Source of the DNA: Mycobacterium sp. AZCC_0083
Lineage (GTDB): Bacteria; Actinomycetota; Actinomycetes; Mycobacteriales; Mycobacteriaceae
Direction of reading: 5' to 3'
NCBI RefSeq assembly: GCF_014202335.1
Contig: NZ_JACHGP010000004.1
Location: 62,001 to 126,000 of the forward strand
DNA length: 64,000 nucleotides
Shown: positions 35,596-43,352 of the stretch, piece by piece
Numbering within the stretch: position 1 is the stretch's first letter
Layout: every line of letters begins with the position of its first letter
Notes under the pieces: generated by a model
What the model was told of the DNA's origin: nothing
What the model saw: the letters and a program-made list of their open reading frames with translations, nothing else
Databases searched by the model: none
Program-made: the position numbers and the translations under genes

Positions 35596-36360
35596 TCATC
35601 CCGATACGCCGCCGTCGATGGTCATCAGTGATCCGGTGGTATAGCTCGACGCGTCCGACAGCAGGTAGAGGACCGCGCCGACGACCTCGTCTGGACGTCC
35701 GACCCGACCCAGTGCGATGGGGCGCACCACCTCGGGCAGCAGGTCGGGATTCTGCACGAAACCTGCAGTGGCATCGGTATCGAAGGTGCCGCAGATGATG
35801 CCGTTGACCCTGATGGACGCGCTGGCGTACTCCTGCGCCGCCGCCTGAGTCAGGGCGTTCAGACCGGCCTTCGCCGCAGAGTACGTGGTGGCGACCGGCG
35901 TCGGTTTGACCGATGCCAACGAGCTGATGTTGACGATGGAGCCACCACCGCCCGGCTTCATCGCCTCCGCGGCCAGGGCGGTCAGTCGGGTCGGGCCCTT
36001 GAGGTTGACGCCGACCACCTTGTCGAACAGCGCCTCGGTGGTGTCGAGCAACGACGGGGCAAGCGGGCTCATCCCGGCGTTGTTGATCAGGCCATCCAGC
36101 CGGCCCCAGTGGTCGGCGGCATCCGCGACCACGCGGTCCAGGGATGCCCAGTCGCCGACATGGCATTCCACGGCGAACGCGTCGCCGCCGCGATCGCGAA
36201 GCTGGGCGGCCAGCTCTTCGCAGGCATCGATCTTGCGGCTGGCGATCACCACTCGAGCCCCGCGTTCGGCCAGTCTCTCGCACATCGCCCGACCGAGGCC
36301 ACGGCTGCCACCGGTGACGAGTACTACCCGGCCATCGACGGAGAACAGGGGGTTGGTCAT
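35596..36360 (-). CDS. Short-chain dehydrogenase/reductase
   Basis: A 254-residue classical SDR: VVLVTGGSRGLGRAMC, NNAGMSP, NISSLAS and catalytic YSAAK, ending YTTGSLMTIDGG. The ATG overlaps the stop of the kinase-like gene by four bases, so kinase, dehydrogenase and SDR are translated together. In ACAD/APH gene sets an SDR often handles a hydroxyacyl-CoA or keto step. A 61-base gap precedes the reductase gene, where an internal promoter is possible. Confidence 0.85.
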   Translation of the reverse strand: MTNPLFSVDGRVVLVTGGSRGLGRAMCERLAERGARVVIASRKIDACEELAAQLRDRGGDAFAVECHVGDWASLDRVVADAADHWGRLDGLINNAGMSPLAPSLLDTTEALFDKVVGVNLKGPTRLTALAAEAMKPGGGGSIVNISSLASVKPTPVATTYSAAKAGLNALTQAAAQEYASASIRVNGIICGTFDTDATAGFVQNPDLLPEVVRPIALGRVGRPDEVVGAVLYLLSDASSYTTGSLMTIDGGVSG

Positions 36361-37388
36361 CGGGCGAACCGCCTTGCCCGCAAAAGCAATTGATCGACGA
36401 CGAACCCGAACACTTCGTGGTGTGGGTTGGTGGACTCGCCCCGACGATATTTGGCGAAGGAGCCTTCCAGCACGATCGCCAGCTTCCAGGCGCTAAACGC
36501 CTGGTACCAGTCGAAGCCGGTGAGATCGCGCCCGGTAGCCGCCGCGTAACGCTGCGCCAGCGCAGCCGGGGACTGGCACTGGTCGGCACTGATGCCGTTG
36601 GGGCTTCCGGGCGGAGCGAGCGCGATCAGATTGCCCTCCTCGGGCCAGAAGATCAGCGCCCAGGCCAGATCGATCAGCGGGTCGCCGACAGTGGTCATCT
36701 CGAAGTCGACGACGCCTGCCACCCGAGGCGGTGGGTGCGCCGACCAGATCAGATTGTCGAGTTTGTAGTCACCGTGCATCACGGTGAGCTCACCGAGTAC
36801 CGGCTGGTTGGCCGTCAGCCAGGCGGCGACTTCGTCGACTCCCGCCAACTCGCGGGAGTGATAGGCCGCCAGCTGGGACATCCACCGGTTCACCTGACGG
36901 GTAAGGAACCCGACTGGTCGGGACAGCTCGGCCAGCGCGGTCTGAGTCCAATCGATTGCGTGCAGTGCGACCAGGGTGTCGATCAGCCCATCGCCGAGCG
37001 CGTGATGTGACTGCGGTTGTGAGGCAAGGCTTTCCGGGAGACCGTCACGCCGCACCACGACGCCGTCGACGTGTTCCATCACGAAGAACGGAGCCCCGAG
37101 GATGCTCGAATCCTCCGCAATGGCCAGGACTGTCGGCACGGGGACCGCTGTGCCCGCGAGGGATTGGATGATCCGCGCCTCGCGTGCCACCTGATGGGCG
37201 GTCCCGGACACCGCCGCCAGCGGCGCACGCCGCACCACCCAAGACTGGCCGAGTCGTTCGACGCGGAACATCTCGCAACTCGCGCCACCCGAGATCGGAG
37301 ACACCACCACCTCGGCCGGCTCCCCGGTCGCTCCGGCCAACCAGTCACGGAATCGCGGCACGTCGAAGGTGGGCGCGGTCAGGTTCAC
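36357..37388 (-). CDS. Acyl-CoA-dehydrogenase-linked phosphotransferase (APH/ACAD10-11 kinase type)
   Basis: A 343-residue aminoglycoside-phosphotransferase-fold protein starting at GTG 37388, overlapping the dehydrogenase stop (GTGA). The glycine-rich part is ISGGASCEMFRV, the Lys-equivalent region WVVRRAP, the catalytic loop MHGDYKLDNLIW (His205, Asp207, Asn212) and the metal Asp228 in VVDFEMTTVGDP. This subgroup is fused to an acyl-CoA dehydrogenase in animal ACAD10/ACAD11. It is also related to Pseudomonas LvaA, which phosphorylates the 4-hydroxyl of a 4-hydroxyacyl-CoA so that a dehydrogenase-like partner can remove phosphate. The same role fits here. Antibiotic resistance is unlikely. 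Confidence 0.8.
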   Translation of the reverse strand: MNLTAPTFDVPRFRDWLAGATGEPAEVVVSPISGGASCEMFRVERLGQSWVVRRAPLAAVSGTAHQVAREARIIQSLAGTAVPVPTVLAIAEDSSILGAPFFVMEHVDGVVVRRDGLPESLASQPQSHHALGDGLIDTLVALHAIDWTQTALAELSRPVGFLTRQVNRWMSQLAAYHSRELAGVDEVAAWLTANQPVLGELTVMHGDYKLDNLIWSAHPPPRVAGVVDFEMTTVGDPLIDLAWALIFWPEEGNLIALAPPGSPNGISADQCQSPAALAQRYAAATGRDLTGFDWYQAFSAWKLAIVLEGSFAKYRRGESTNPHHEVFGFVVDQLLLRARRFAR

Positions 37389-38674
37389 GCACCTGCCTCC
37401 AATAGATGGGCGAAGCGTTCCCTCGCCGTCGCCAGCCGGGTCGGCACGTGTTCGCTCGGCCAGCCATCGACGGGCTGGTAGCGGGCCAGTTCGCTCTTGG
37501 CGATGCTGACCTTGTGTACTTCGTTGGCCCCATCGACCAGGCTGGCCATCCGCGCGATCCGGTACATCGACTCCAGTGGCATGTCGGAGCTGTAGCCCAG
37601 CGAGCCGTGCACCTGCAGCGCACGATCGATCACGTTGTGCACGACCTGCGCGTTGTAGACCTTGCACATGGCGATATCGCTGCGGGCGGCGAGGTTGCCG
37701 TCGCGATCGAATTTCCAAGCCGCGCGCAGGGTGAGGAGTTTGGCGGTCTCCAACTCGATGCGGGAGTCGGCGATGTCCTGCTGCACCATCTGGTGGCGCG
37801 TGTAGCTCTTTCCGAACGACGAACGCGACTGCGCCCGTTCACACATCATGTCGAACGCTCGTTCTGCCTCGGCCAGCCACCGCGTCGCATGATGGAGCCG
37901 CCCTGGGCCCAATCGGACCTGCGACAGCACGAACCCGCGCCCCCGTTCGCCGATGAGGTGATCCTGCGGAACCCGGACGTCGTCGAGCAGAACCTCGGCG
38001 TGGTTGCCGATCCGGCCGAATTCGACGTCGGGGTCATGCATCGAGGGGATGTCGCGCAGAATCGTCAGGCCGGACGCGCCCTTCTCCACCACGATCATCG
38101 AGCAGCGCAGATGCACGGGAGCGTCGGGTTCGGTGACCACCATGAAGATGATGTAGTCGGCGATCGAGGCGTTGGTGATCATCCACTTTCGGCCGTTGAG
38201 CACCCACTCATCGCCTTCGAGTACCGCAGTTGACTGAATCTGGGTTGGGTCCGTGCCGGATACCCACGGCTCGGTGAGCGCGAAGGCGCTGCGCATCTCG
38301 CTGCGCAGGTTGGGCCACAGCCACCGTTGCTTCTGTTCTTCGGTGCCGCCTTCGGCGATCAGTTCGGCGTTGCCGGAGTCCGGGGCCATGTTGCCGAAGA
38401 CTTCCATCGCCACGCCAACCCGTCCGGTGATCAGATTCATCTGCGCCAGTGGTAACTGGCCAAAGCCGTTGCCGCCTAGTTCCTTCGGCAGGTGTGCGGC
38501 CCAGAGGCCCGCGGCGCGAACCTGCTCCTTGAGGGGTTGCAGGAGTCGGTCCGCATCTTCCTGTGGCAGCTGGGCAAGCAGCGGCTCCAACGGGTGGATC
38601 TCCTCGGCGACGAAGCGTGCGACCCAGTCCAGCGTGTTCTGGAATTCAGGGTCGGCGCAGAAGTCCCAGCCCAT
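37385..38674 (-). CDS. Acyl-CoA dehydrogenase, ACAD10/11-like
   Basis: A 429-residue flavoprotein of the long ACAD group. Motifs are LPKELGGNGFGQLPLAQMN, GNMAPDSGNAELIAEGGT, FALTEPWVSGTDPTQIQ (FAD contact), WMITNASIADYIIFMV and late HGSLGYSSDMPLES with VDGANEVHK. The GNMAPDSGN stretch and neighbouring kinase-like gene are typical of the ACAD10/11 type rather than standard FadE beta-oxidation enzymes. First gene of the minus-strand set; its upstream region holds the palindrome CCGTTA-AGA-TAACGG and the divergent TetR gene. Probable job: alpha,beta-oxidation or phosphate elimination on an acyl-CoA. Confidence 0.86.
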   Translation of the reverse strand: MGWDFCADPEFQNTLDWVARFVAEEIHPLEPLLAQLPQEDADRLLQPLKEQVRAAGLWAAHLPKELGGNGFGQLPLAQMNLITGRVGVAMEVFGNMAPDSGNAELIAEGGTEEQKQRWLWPNLRSEMRSAFALTEPWVSGTDPTQIQSTAVLEGDEWVLNGRKWMITNASIADYIIFMVVTEPDAPVHLRCSMIVVEKGASGLTILRDIPSMHDPDVEFGRIGNHAEVLLDDVRVPQDHLIGERGRGFVLSQVRLGPGRLHHATRWLAEAERAFDMMCERAQSRSSFGKSYTRHQMVQQDIADSRIELETAKLLTLRAAWKFDRDGNLAARSDIAMCKVYNAQVVHNVIDRALQVHGSLGYSSDMPLESMYRIARMASLVDGANEVHKVSIAKSELARYQPVDGWPSEHVPTRLATARERFAHLLEAGA

Positions 38675-38713
38675 GTAATTGCTTCCGATCGTTGATGTGA
38701 CACTGCCCGCGAA

Positions 38714-38728
38714 CCGTTAAGATAACGG
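38714..38728. promoter_or_regulatory. Palindromic operator in the dehydrogenase/TetR divergent region
   Basis: CCGTTA-AGA-TAACGG is a perfect inverted repeat with 6-base arms, 40 bases before the dehydrogenase start. Its 11-base core GTTAAGATAAC recurs, inverted, at 40489-40499. The TetR encoded at 38886 is the obvious binder. Confidence 0.68.
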
Positions 38729-38885
38729 TGTTTTCCAAAGCTATCAAGAGGTCACTGAAAAGGACAACATCCTGGCGTCGTTACGAATCTCATGACAACG
38801 TGCCGCGCCCACGCCCGGCAGCGAAGCGCTGTTCGTACTATGTCGGTGGCTTCGCGCGTTGGCGTCGACTTGTCAGATGGGACGG

Positions 38886-39443
38886 ATGGTGGCAAAACCA
38901 CTGCTCAGTGCGGAGGCGATCTATGACGAGGCGTTGCGGGTCCTGGGCACCGACGGCGTCGCGGGTTTGACGGCCCGCAACCTGTCCTCCCGCCTGAGTT
39001 GCTCGACGAAGACGCTCTACCTACAGGTCGGAAATCGAGAGGCCTTGGTTCGCGGCGTCGTCGCCCGCGCATTCGCCTCGATCGACCTCGATTTCTCGAC
39101 CGACACCGGGTGGCGCGACAGCGTACGTACCTGGTGTCACGCTCTGCGTGCGGCGCTGGTGGCCCGTCCCGATCTGTGCAGTCTGATGACGACCTCCGAC
39201 CGCGGCGTGGTGATCGAGTACGTGACTCGACTGATCCGGGTACTCACCGGTCACGGTTTATCCAACGATGAAGCCGTCCGCGCCTGCGGCATACTCGTGC
39301 ACGTCACGCTCAGCATGACGCTCGCCGATATGGCCGCGCCCGGTGAGTGGGACGAGCCTGACGTGTTCGACACCACGATTCAGTGGCTGATCACCGGTAT
39401 GGCCGCCGGGTTCGCCGCGTCGGACGAAGACCGGCGAAACTAG
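38886..39443 (+). CDS. TetR-family regulator of the acyl-CoA gene set
   Basis: About 185 residues. The helix-turn-helix runs AEAIYDEALRVLGTDGVAGL, then TARNLSSRLSCSTKTLYLQVGNREALV. The ligand domain has few distinctive marks. Starts at 38859, 38877 or 38886 are possible; ATG 38886 gives the usual distance to the first helix. It is divergent from the acyl-CoA dehydrogenase operon and overlaps by four bases, end to end, with the LLM-oxidoreductase gene. A CoA ester of the pathway is the likely inducer, as in many FadR-like TetR proteins. Confidence 0.82.
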   Translation: MVAKPLLSAEAIYDEALRVLGTDGVAGLTARNLSSRLSCSTKTLYLQVGNREALVRGVVARAFASIDLDFSTDTGWRDSVRTWCHALRAALVARPDLCSLMTTSDRGVVIEYVTRLIRVLTGHGLSNDEAVRACGILVHVTLSMTLADMAAPGEWDEPDVFDTTIQWLITGMAAGFAASDEDRRN

Positions 39444-40441
39444 AACCCGAAGAACGCCTTTGCGAACTGGTCGATCTCCCCGACGATGTCCGGGCCCGCG
39501 GGCGTATACACGATCTCGGTGATGCCCAATGCGGCCGAATTGCTCGCAGCGTCACGGATCTTCGCCGGCGGTCCGGTCCACCCGTACTCGAGGATGCCCA
39601 CCCCGGCTTCGCGGATCGCGGCACGGTCGCGTCCGGTCAGAGCGCATACGTGCCCCTCGTGCACGCCGAGGTGCAGGTGCGGTTCCGAGCGCACCGCATG
39701 TAATCCTTCGAGCCAGGCTGCGCCGCCTGGCATTTCGGTCACGTAGTCGGGCGCCGCTTCGTAGACGGCGTGCCACATCGCGGCATACCAGGGTCCGGCG
39801 GCCTCGACCACCCGGGCACTGCTGTGGTCTTCACCTTCGCGTAATACGGTGCCGGCCACGATCATCGCGGCCGGCCGGCCTCCATTCAGCGGCTCGAGCG
39901 GCGGTTGGCCAAGGAGCACCCCGGCGGCCTCGACCTGGTCGGCGACTGCCATTCCCCTTGGGCCGCTCGGCGCGACCCACAGCGGTGTGCGCAGCGGGCG
40001 GTCCGGGGCCCAGTCCGCCAGGTGCAGCATCTGACACGGCGCGCCGTCGATGTCGACGACGTCGCCGTCGAGCAGCCCGCGAAGCTGCGTCACGTAAGCG
40101 CGAACCGATGCCCATCGCATCGGTTTCTGTCCCATGGCGCGCCGCGCGGTGAATCCGGTACCGAAGGCGCAGACGAGTCGCCCGGGCGCCTGCTCCTCGA
40201 GCGTTGCGATCGCCGCCGCCGTGACCATCGGGTGACGTAGTGCTGGGACCGCAACACCGGTACCAATGCCAAGGTCGCAGGTTGCGGATGCCGCCCGGGA
40301 CGCTGCAATCCAGATATCTCCATACAGGGCAGGGGAATCGAAGAGCCAGAGACGGTGGCAGCCCGCACTCTCCGCAGCACGCGCGTATTCCGGAATTTGC
40401 GCACTCGGCGGTAGCGCCACCGATAGCAAGAGGTCGCCCAT
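39440..40441 (-). CDS. LLM-class (probably F420-dependent) oxidoreductase
   Basis: A 333-residue luciferase-like TIM-barrel protein. The blocks LWLFDSPALYGDIWIAASRAA, LGIGTGVAVPALRHPMVTAAAIATLEE and CAFGTGFTARRAMGQ are typical of F420- or FMN-dependent LLM enzymes. I start at ATG 40441 (GGAG eight bases upstream) rather than GTG 40450. It converges with the TetR gene and is divergent from the cupin gene. The shared GTTATCTTAAC site lies in that divergent region, so it is probably co-regulated with the acyl-CoA set. Substrate unknown. Confidence 0.78.
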   Translation of the reverse strand: MGDLLLSVALPPSAQIPEYARAAESAGCHRLWLFDSPALYGDIWIAASRAASATCDLGIGTGVAVPALRHPMVTAAAIATLEEQAPGRLVCAFGTGFTARRAMGQKPMRWASVRAYVTQLRGLLDGDVVDIDGAPCQMLHLADWAPDRPLRTPLWVAPSGPRGMAVADQVEAAGVLLGQPPLEPLNGGRPAAMIVAGTVLREGEDHSSARVVEAAGPWYAAMWHAVYEAAPDYVTEMPGGAAWLEGLHAVRSEPHLHLGVHEGHVCALTGRDRAAIREAGVGILEYGWTGPPAKIRDAASNSAALGITEIVYTPAGPDIVGEIDQFAKAFFGF

Positions 40442-40488
40442 GCCACACACTCCAGTCCGAAATTACCCAGAAAACGATGGAAAACGAT

Positions 40489-40499
40489 GTTATCTTAAC
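40489..40499. promoter_or_regulatory. Second copy of the GTTAAGATAAC operator core
   Basis: GTTATCTTAAC is the exact reverse complement of the core at 38716-38726. It lies between the LLM-oxidoreductase start (40441) and the cupin start (40531). Outside the core the symmetry is lost, so it may be a weaker site for the same TetR. Confidence 0.6.
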
Positions 40500-40530
40500 T
40501 CGTCACCATCACACCCCAAGGAGCATCGTG

Positions 40531-41061
40531 ATGCAGATTCGTCGAGTGGTAACCGGCCACGACGACCGGGACAAAGCGGTATTCGTCGATGACGGACACG
40601 TCGAGCCGACCACTGTGGTGTTGTCGACGACCACCTATCACGAACTGTGGCGAGCCGATTCAGTGCCGACGTTTCCCGACGCAGGCGCAAATGGCTCCAA
40701 GACGACGTTCTTTCCGGCAGCGGGCGGCTACCGGTTCTTCATACTGACCCTTCCGCCAGGCGATGGACACGCGAACCTCGACGACGTCGACGTCGAGGCG
40801 GGCCTACGGGAGCTGCAGGAGAAACTGCCGGGGGTCCTGGAGACGAACGACTTCGACGATCCCGGCATGCACACCACCGACACGGTGGACATGGAGATCG
40901 TGCTGTCAGGTGCCGTCGTCCTGGAACTCGACGACGGCGTTGAAAAGACCTTGCACGCAGGCGATGTCAATATTCAGAATGGAACGCGGCACCGCTGGCA
41001 CAATCGCGGGACCTCACCGGTGGTGATCGCGGTCATGATGGTCGGCGCACACCGCAGGTAA
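40531..41061 (+). CDS. Cupin-domain protein
   Basis: A 176-residue cytosolic protein starting at ATG 40531, seven bases after AAGGAG; the adjacent GTG 40528 is also possible. The C-terminal half is a cupin: DPGMHTTDTVDMEIVLSGAV, LELDDGVEKTLHAGDVNIQNG and RHRWHNRG, with His, Glu and late His metal-binding positions. The N-terminal half (TTTYHELWRADSVPTFPD) has no clear relative. Such proteins are often dioxygenase- or isomerase-like. Shares the GTTATCTTAAC element with the acyl-CoA operon, so it may act in the same pathway. Confidence 0.76.
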   Translation: MQIRRVVTGHDDRDKAVFVDDGHVEPTTVVLSTTTYHELWRADSVPTFPDAGANGSKTTFFPAAGGYRFFILTLPPGDGHANLDDVDVEAGLRELQEKLPGVLETNDFDDPGMHTTDTVDMEIVLSGAVVLELDDGVEKTLHAGDVNIQNGTRHRWHNRGTSPVVIAVMMVGAHRR

Positions 41062-41199
41062 CGGTGACGACCAACGGATGACCCCTGATCGAATCCGTGC
41101 CTCAAGCGCGTTGAGCCCGGTTTGGGGATCCACACCTGGCGGATCGTTCTTACATGGACGCACACGTCGCAGCGAAGCAATGCGATGATTGAGTGCACT

Positions 41200-41841
41200 A
41201 TGGGTTCCACTGCACCTGCCAAACCGACCCCGCGGCGACCGCCCGGTGGCAGCCAGATCCGCGCCGACCGCACCAGGGAAACCATCATCGAGGAAACGAT
41301 CCTGTGCATTCGGGAGGACGGTTTCGCAGCGGCAAGTGCTAGCCACATCACAAGGCGCGCCGGCGTCACGTGGGGCGTCATTCAGTACCACTTCGGCGGA
41401 CGCGACGAATTGTTGATGGCGGTCGTGGACCGGGCGTTCCGTCTGTTTCTCGAAGCGCTGGATGGCATTCCAGATGATCTTTCCAAGCTGACCATCCGGC
41501 AGCGCGCCGAGGTCATCGTCACCGCCGCCTGGGAAGGTTTCTCGACTCCGACGTCGATGGCGTCGCTGGAGATCCTGGTGTCCACCCGCGCGATCCGTGA
41601 CGCGAGTGCGGGACGGCACCTGGAACAGATGGCAGAGGCGCTTGCCCATCTTGGCAAGAAGATCGGCCAGGGATTGGATGCCCCGCGCGCCGCGGCGATC
41701 GGCAACCTCGTGTGGACGGGACTGCAAGGCATGGTGCTGGCGCAGCTCGTAGTCCCAGTGTCCCTGGACACCTCCAGAGAGCGACGCGCACTGGTCGAAC
41801 TCATCGCCACATACATCGAGGAACAGTCGCGCGGGGATTGA
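41200..41841 (+). CDS. TetR-family regulator upstream of the mce cluster
   Basis: About 213 residues: a basic N-terminus (KPTPRRPPGG), then the helix-turn-helix DRTRETIIEETILCIREDGF and SASHITRRAGVTWGVIQYHFGGRDELL, and an all-helical ligand domain. Start 41200 is my choice; ATG 41185 would add MIECT. GATTGAGTGCACTATGGG over the start resembles GATTGAGCACTCTATGTG in front of mceA, so it may control itself and the mce genes. Gap to mceA is about 310 bases. Confidence 0.78.
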   Translation: MGSTAPAKPTPRRPPGGSQIRADRTRETIIEETILCIREDGFAAASASHITRRAGVTWGVIQYHFGGRDELLMAVVDRAFRLFLEALDGIPDDLSKLTIRQRAEVIVTAAWEGFSTPTSMASLEILVSTRAIRDASAGRHLEQMAEALAHLGKKIGQGLDAPRAAAIGNLVWTGLQGMVLAQLVVPVSLDTSRERRALVELIATYIEEQSRGD

Positions 41842-42063
41842 CGCGAAGGCACGTGGAGTGATGTAGCTGGGCGGCGTCAACGGCACCGAATGTCGTTGCA
41901 CCACTTCTAGTCAAGGGCATTCCCACGGTCAAAGCCGGTGGTGAATACCGGTCCGGGTCGCCATGGCGCCAGTGCGTCTGCGCACCGCAATGACAAGCTG
42001 CCGTGACGGCATCGTTGGGTGCGTTCTGAGCCGAATGGTCCCACGGGACGGTGGGTGAAATAT

Positions 42064-42111
42064 CATTGTGATCTCTATGTGATTGAGCACTCTATGTGAT
42101 AGACACTCAAT
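42064..42111. promoter_or_regulatory. Repeat-rich putative mce promoter/operator region
   Basis: CTCTATGTGAT occurs twice, at 42073-42083 and 42090-42100 (17-base period), after a related CATTGTGAT (42064-42072). ATTGAG (42082-42087) and CTCAAT (42106-42111) form an inverted repeat with an 18-base gap. It lies 40-90 bases before the chosen mceA start. The rest of 41842-42152 holds no gene; yrbE genes are absent. Confidence 0.5.
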
Positions 42112-42152
42112 GCTTAGTGACAACGCCGACGACAACGAGGAGGACGATCACG

Positions 42153-43352
42153 GTGATCGGAACTCCTCGACGCCGCACGGTGAGAATGGCCGCAGCGGTC
42201 CTGACCTGTACGTGTGCGGCCTTCGCAGCGTTCACCTACCTGTCCTACACAGCGGCGTTTCGTCCCACCGACACCGTGACGGTTACTTCCGCACGCGCCG
42301 GATTGGTCATGGAAACGGATGCCAAGGTGAAGTACCTCGGGGTGCAGGTTGGCAGGGTCTCAGCCATCGACTACGTCAATGACCACGCCCGTCTGACTCT
42401 GGCGATCGACCGCGACCAAATGAGCTACATACCGTCGAACGCGATCGTCCGGATCGCAAGTACCACGGTGTTCGGTGCTAAGTCGGTGGAATTCGTGCCG
42501 CCGGAAGACTTCTCGGCCACCGCGTTGTCCGCGAACGCGCAACTTGAAGCGTCGACGGTGTCGGTCGAGGTCAACACGTTGTTCCAAACGCTGGTCGACA
42601 CGCTGCACAAGATCGACCCCGTCGAACTCAACGCCACCCTGTCGGCGCTCGGCGAAGGACTCAGGGGCAACGGGGACAACCTGGGCGCCACTCTGGCCGG
42701 GGTGAACACCTTTCTGGCGGAACTCAATCCGAAGTTACCATCGCTACAACAAGACTTTGGGAAGACGGCGGCAGCGGGCAACGTGTACGCCGATGCCGCG
42801 CCAGACCTGATGACGGCGCTGGACAACGTGCCGTCCATCAGCGACGCCCTCGTCGATCAGCGTGAGAACCTGAACGCGACGCTGCTCGCGGCCACCGGGT
42901 TGGCCGATAGCGGCTCCGCCACCCTGGAGCCGGCCGCAGACGACTACGTCGCCGCGATCCAACGGTTGCGTGCTCCAGCGCAGGTGCTTGGTGATTACTC
43001 GCCCGAGTACGGATGCCTGTTCAAGGCGATCTCCAAGGGGATAGACACGTTCGGCAAGTACATCGGCGGAGTCAAGCCTGGCCTGTTCATCAGCTCGAGC
43101 TTCATCCCCGGCTCGCCCGCCTACACGTATCCGGAAAGTCTGCCGATCGTCAACGCGTCCGGTGGTCCGAACTGTCGTGGACTGCCCGACCTCCCCACCA
43201 AGTTCAGCCAGGGGTCCTGGTTTCATCCGCCGTTCCTGGTGACGGACAACGCATATGTGCCCTACCAGCCCAACACCGAACTGCAGTTCGACGCACCGTC
43301 GACACTTCAGTTCTTGTTCAACGGCGCCTATGCCGAACGGGACGATTTCTGA
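42153..43352 (+). CDS. mceA: MCE-family protein, MceA position
   Basis: A 399-residue MCE protein. I start it at GTG 42153, nine bases after GAGGAGG; GTG 42096 is open but overlaps the repeats. One membrane helix (MAAAVLTCTCAAFAAFTYLSY) is followed by the MCE domain (about 35-110: SARAGLVMETDAKVKYLGVQVG, VRIASTTVFGAKSVEFV) and a helical, coiled-coil-like stretch to about 270. The C-terminal part has the Mce-A block PEYGCLFKAISKGIDTFGKY. Mce proteins form a periplasmic tunnel for lipids. First of six genes in the order A-F, all tightly packed; overlap with mceB is one base pattern TGATG. Confidence 0.88.
   Translation: MIGTPRRRTVRMAAAVLTCTCAAFAAFTYLSYTAAFRPTDTVTVTSARAGLVMETDAKVKYLGVQVGRVSAIDYVNDHARLTLAIDRDQMSYIPSNAIVRIASTTVFGAKSVEFVPPEDFSATALSANAQLEASTVSVEVNTLFQTLVDTLHKIDPVELNATLSALGEGLRGNGDNLGATLAGVNTFLAELNPKLPSLQQDFGKTAAAGNVYADAAPDLMTALDNVPSISDALVDQRENLNATLLAATGLADSGSATLEPAADDYVAAIQRLRAPAQVLGDYSPEYGCLFKAISKGIDTFGKYIGGVKPGLFISSSFIPGSPAYTYPESLPIVNASGGPNCRGLPDLPTKFSQGSWFHPPFLVTDNAYVPYQPNTELQFDAPSTLQFLFNGAYAERDDF

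Noticed and set aside
36357..37388. Aminoglycoside resistance gene
   Set aside because: The APH fold is present, but the overlap with an acyl-CoA dehydrogenase gene identifies the ACAD-linked subgroup.
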